From: Candidatus Opitulatrix roisinitermitis
GTDB taxonomy: Bacteria; Actinomycetota; Actinomycetes; Actinomycetales; Bifidobacteriaceae
Reading direction: 5' to 3'
DNA length: 8,373 nt
Assembly (NCBI GenBank): GCA_031288055.1
Contig: JAITSD010000008.1
Coordinates: 1-8,373 of the forward strand
Position 1 is the stretch's first letter. Each line of letters begins with the position of its first letter. The position numbers and the translations under genes are program-made. Under the pieces are notes generated by a model that saw nothing but the letters and a program-made list of their open reading frames with translations, did no database searches and had not been told where the DNA came from. Shown piece after piece: positions 6,194-8,373 of this stretch.

Positions 6194-6365
6194 GTATGCT
6201 ATTTAGACGGCATAGAATACTAAATCTATTTACCATGGAACGATATAGATGTTGTGTAAGCCTCATCTAGTAAAATAGAAAAACGCTATGGTTTCATATT
6301 TTAGATTTAAACAATCAATTTCGCGGTAGCGATCAACGATATAAAAAGATAACTTCGTTTGGTGT
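6194..6365. other. Non-coding stretch with several weak inverted repeats; no gene recognised
   Basis: No convincing open frame is present; the ATG-started frames I read on the plus strand are 11-13 codons long. Short inverted repeats occur: TATGC/GCATA (6195-6199/6210-6214), ATCTAT/ATAGAT (6224-6229/6245-6250), TAGATG/CATCTA (6246-6251/6264-6269) and CGCTA/TAGCG (6284-6288/6327-6331). The second and third share the same central segment and cannot form together. No tmRNA, RNase P, riboswitch or tRNA signature is recognisable. The stretch lies between tRNA-Thr and the copper-ATPase terminator. Confidence 0.4.
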
Positions 6366-6392
6366 AAAAAAATTATCCAGAGTAATGGACAA
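6366..6392 (-). terminator. Rho-independent terminator of the copper ATPase gene
   Basis: On the minus strand TTGTCCA (6392-6386), loop TTACTC, TGGATAA (6379-6373) form a 7-bp stem with one G-U pair, followed directly by seven T residues (6372-6366). It begins about 35 nt after the ATPase stop codon, the right place and orientation to end that transcript. The stem is short, but the T-run is uninterrupted. Confidence 0.7.
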
Positions 6393-6426
6393 ACTTTATA
6401 ATTTTTAAATAATGAAATATTAAAAA

Positions 6427-8373
6427 TTATTTATTAGAAAATTTAAAAAACTTTAAAGTCAAAGAGTTTAGCACCACGGTTATAGAACTCAAAACCATTG
6501 CTAAACCAGCTATTTCTGGCCGTAAAACTAAACCTATAAAACTGAAAACTCCAGCCGCTATTGGTATTCCCAAAAAATTATAAATTAATGAAAAAAATAA
6601 GTTCTGATGAATTTTTAATACCACAGCTTTAGATAGTGAAATTGCCCGAGATACATCAACTGGATCTGCTTTTACTAAAACCACATCACCAGTCTCAATA
6701 GCCACATCTGTGCCAGTTCCCATAGCAACTCCCACATCAGCCACTGCTATAGCTGGCGCATCATTAACCCCATCCCCTACCATAGCAACTTTTTGCCCCT
6801 CGCTTTGTAATTTAGCTATCTTATCTGATTTCTCATCTGGCAAAACCTCTGAAAAAATATTTATTATGGAAAATTGACTAGCCACCGCTTCAACTCCGCG
6901 TTTACTATCACCTGATAAAATATATGTTTCAATACCCTGTTTTGATAATTTATCTATAGCTTGTTTAACTGATATTTTGACTTTATCAGCCATTGCTATA
7001 ACACCTAAAATATTTGATTTATCAAATAAAAAGGCTAGTGTTTTAGCTTCTTTTACTAAATTATTTAAATTAATTATTTTGTTAATATCAGCTAATTGAT
7101 TTTGACCCATTTCGCCACCAAGAACTTTTTTAACAAAACGATTATTTCCAAAATAAAAAACTTTATTATCAATTATGGCTTGCACACCAAAACCTGACAC
7201 TGCTTGAAAATCTTTATATAACAGAGGTTTAATTTTATCTAAATCAGCCTTTTTTAAAACTGCTTGAGCTAAAGAATGTTCACTACCACTTTCTAGAGTA
7301 GCTGCTATTTGCAAAATCTGTTTTTTAGATTTTGTTATATCAATAATATCAGTTATAAAAGGCTGTCCAACAGTTAATGTGCCAGTTTTGTCAAAAACTA
7401 CAGTATTGATTTTACTTAACTTCTCTAATATTTCGCCACTCTTAATTAAAATACCAAGCCGACTAGCTTGTCCAATACCCACAGTAACAGCTGTGGGAGT
7501 TGCTAAACCTAAAGCACACGGACAAGATATTACCACCACTGAAATAAATAACATAATGGAGTCTGATAAGGGAGCGTTCAATAAATAATACCAAATTAAA
7601 AAAGTTATAACAGCAATTATTAAAACCGTTGGCACAAAAATAGCTGATATTTTATCTGCTACATTTTCTATAGGGGCTTTTGAAGCGTTAGCCTCAGCAA
7701 CCAATTTAATGATTTGAGCTAAAACGGTGTTTTCACCAAGGGCTTGAGCCGTAATTTCAATTGTACCCATACCATTAATGGTTCCAGCCACAACTTTATT
7801 AGTTACCGTTTTATCAACTAAAAAACTTTCACCTGTTATCATAGATTCATCAACCGATGTGATGCCTTTACTTATTTGACCATCAACTGGAATTTGTTCA
7901 CCTGGCTTCACTAAAAGCTTGTCACCTAATTTTATATTATCCACTAAAATATCTTGCGTATTATTTGACTTAATTAAATGAGCTGTTTTAGGTTGTAATT
8001 GAATTAAGTTTTTTATAGCCTCACCGGTTTTATTAATAGCTCTAGCCTCTAACCATTTACCTAAAATCACAAAAGTTAGTAAAAAAACTGAAGTTTCAAA
8101 ATAGAGATTTACTGGCTTATTTGTCATAGTAGATAATAGACTATGGGATTGGGCAAAAAATATTATGAAATTAACACTACTGTAAATATAAGCCGTAGTT
8201 GTACCTATAGCAATTAAACTATCCATATTAAACGCTTTATTTCTTAAAGCTGAAATAGCGCCTTTATAAAAAATCCCACCTAAGAAAATCTGAGTAAACG
8301 AGGCTAGAACGAAAGACACTACCGCCATATAAGACATTAAAAAATTATGACCCGGAAAGTTTTCACCAAAAGC
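6427..8373 (-). CDS. copA: Cu+-exporting P1B-type ATPase, N-terminus beyond the right edge
   Basis: The frame is open to the right edge, so the Met at 8337 is internal; 648 residues are visible and the N-terminal metal-binding domain and first helices lie outside. Numbering from that Met: actuator-domain ITGES (167-171); metal-binding SCPCALGLATP (271-281) in the transport helix; phosphorylation site DKTGT (316-320); nucleotide-binding SEHSLA (352-357) with His354; hinge GDGVNDAP (521-528). YN in TM7 (586-587) and M-SS in TM8 (614, 617-618) match the Cu+ group (P1B-1), so export of Cu+ from the cytoplasm is the likely job. Two departures from consensus: SEHSLA has Ser where Pro is usual, and TGES is followed by FLV where PV is usual. 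Catalytic residues remain. No copper chaperone or CopY/CsoR-like regulator is visible nearby. A terminator follows the stop. Confidence 0.92.
   Translation of the reverse strand, partial: AFGENFPGHNFLMSYMAVVSFVLASFTQIFLGGIFYKGAISALRNKAFNMDSLIAIGTTTAYIYSSVNFIIFFAQSHSLLSTMTNKPVNLYFETSVFLLTFVILGKWLEARAINKTGEAIKNLIQLQPKTAHLIKSNNTQDILVDNIKLGDKLLVKPGEQIPVDGQISKGITSVDESMITGESFLVDKTVTNKVVAGTINGMGTIEITAQALGENTVLAQIIKLVAEANASKAPIENVADKISAIFVPTVLIIAVITFLIWYYLLNAPLSDSIMLFISVVVISCPCALGLATPTAVTVGIGQASRLGILIKSGEILEKLSKINTVVFDKTGTLTVGQPFITDIIDITKSKKQILQIAATLESGSEHSLAQAVLKKADLDKIKPLLYKDFQAVSGFGVQAIIDNKVFYFGNNRFVKKVLGGEMGQNQLADINKIINLNNLVKEAKTLAFLFDKSNILGVIAMADKVKISVKQAIDKLSKQGIETYILSGDSKRGVEAVASQFSIINIFSEVLPDEKSDKIAKLQSEGQKVAMVGDGVNDAPAIAVADVGVAMGTGTDVAIETGDVVLVKADPVDVSRAISLSKAVVLKIHQNLFFSLIYNFLGIPIAAGVFSFIGLVLRPEIAGLAMVLSSITVVLNSLTLKFFKFSNK

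Noticed and set aside
7379..7588. 69-codon plus-strand open frame
   Set aside because: Antisense to the CPC and DKTGT region of the copper ATPase.

Overview
This window comes from an AT-rich bacterial genome. Coding density is high, proteins are rich in Lys, Asn and Ile, and every complete gene stops at TAA. No in-frame TGA occurs in the long reading frames, so TGA is not read as an amino acid here. Neither tRNA gene encodes its CCA end. The AT-richness, the large hypothetical secreted protein and weak Shine-Dalgarno signals at some starts would fit a Patescibacteria/CPR member such as Saccharibacteria or another low-GC lineage. That assignment is an inference of low to moderate confidence, because no marker gene is present.

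Layout, left to right. (1) Positions 1-1690, minus strand: N-terminal 563 residues of a large secreted protein of unknown function, running off the left edge. It has a signal peptide, a Ser/Pro linker and a helical region with hydrophobic stretches. (2) 1822-3468, minus: an APC-superfamily amino-acid transporter whose soluble tail ends in three degenerate 21-residue repeats. (3) 3472-3632: a divergent promoter region. (4) 3633-4466, plus: a peptidase S51 (peptidase E/cyanophycinase-like) enzyme with its Ser/Asp/His residues recognisable. (5) 4553-4626, minus: initiator tRNA-fMet(CAT) with unusual identity positions. (6) 4689-5807, minus: a membrane-anchored diacylglycerol-kinase-family lipid kinase. 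(7) 5971-6044, plus: tRNA-Thr(TGT). (8) 6045-6426: a gene-free stretch of about 380 bp holding a 33-bp direct repeat that starts inside the 3' end of tRNA-Thr, two strong hairpins, competing weaker hairpins, and a rho-independent terminator reading leftward. (9) 6427-8373, minus: a Cu+-exporting P1B-type ATPase (CopA) whose N-terminus lies off the right edge.

The genes look like independent transcription units rather than one operon. Strand alternates, tRNAs interrupt the order, and separate promoters or terminators can be proposed for most units. Shared themes are membrane and envelope functions (amino-acid transport, lipid phosphorylation, copper export, a secreted protein) plus peptide turnover. 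I see no CRISPR array, transposase, integrase, toxin-antitoxin or recognisable defence system. The least explained DNA is the tRNA-Thr-adjacent repeat and hairpin region.
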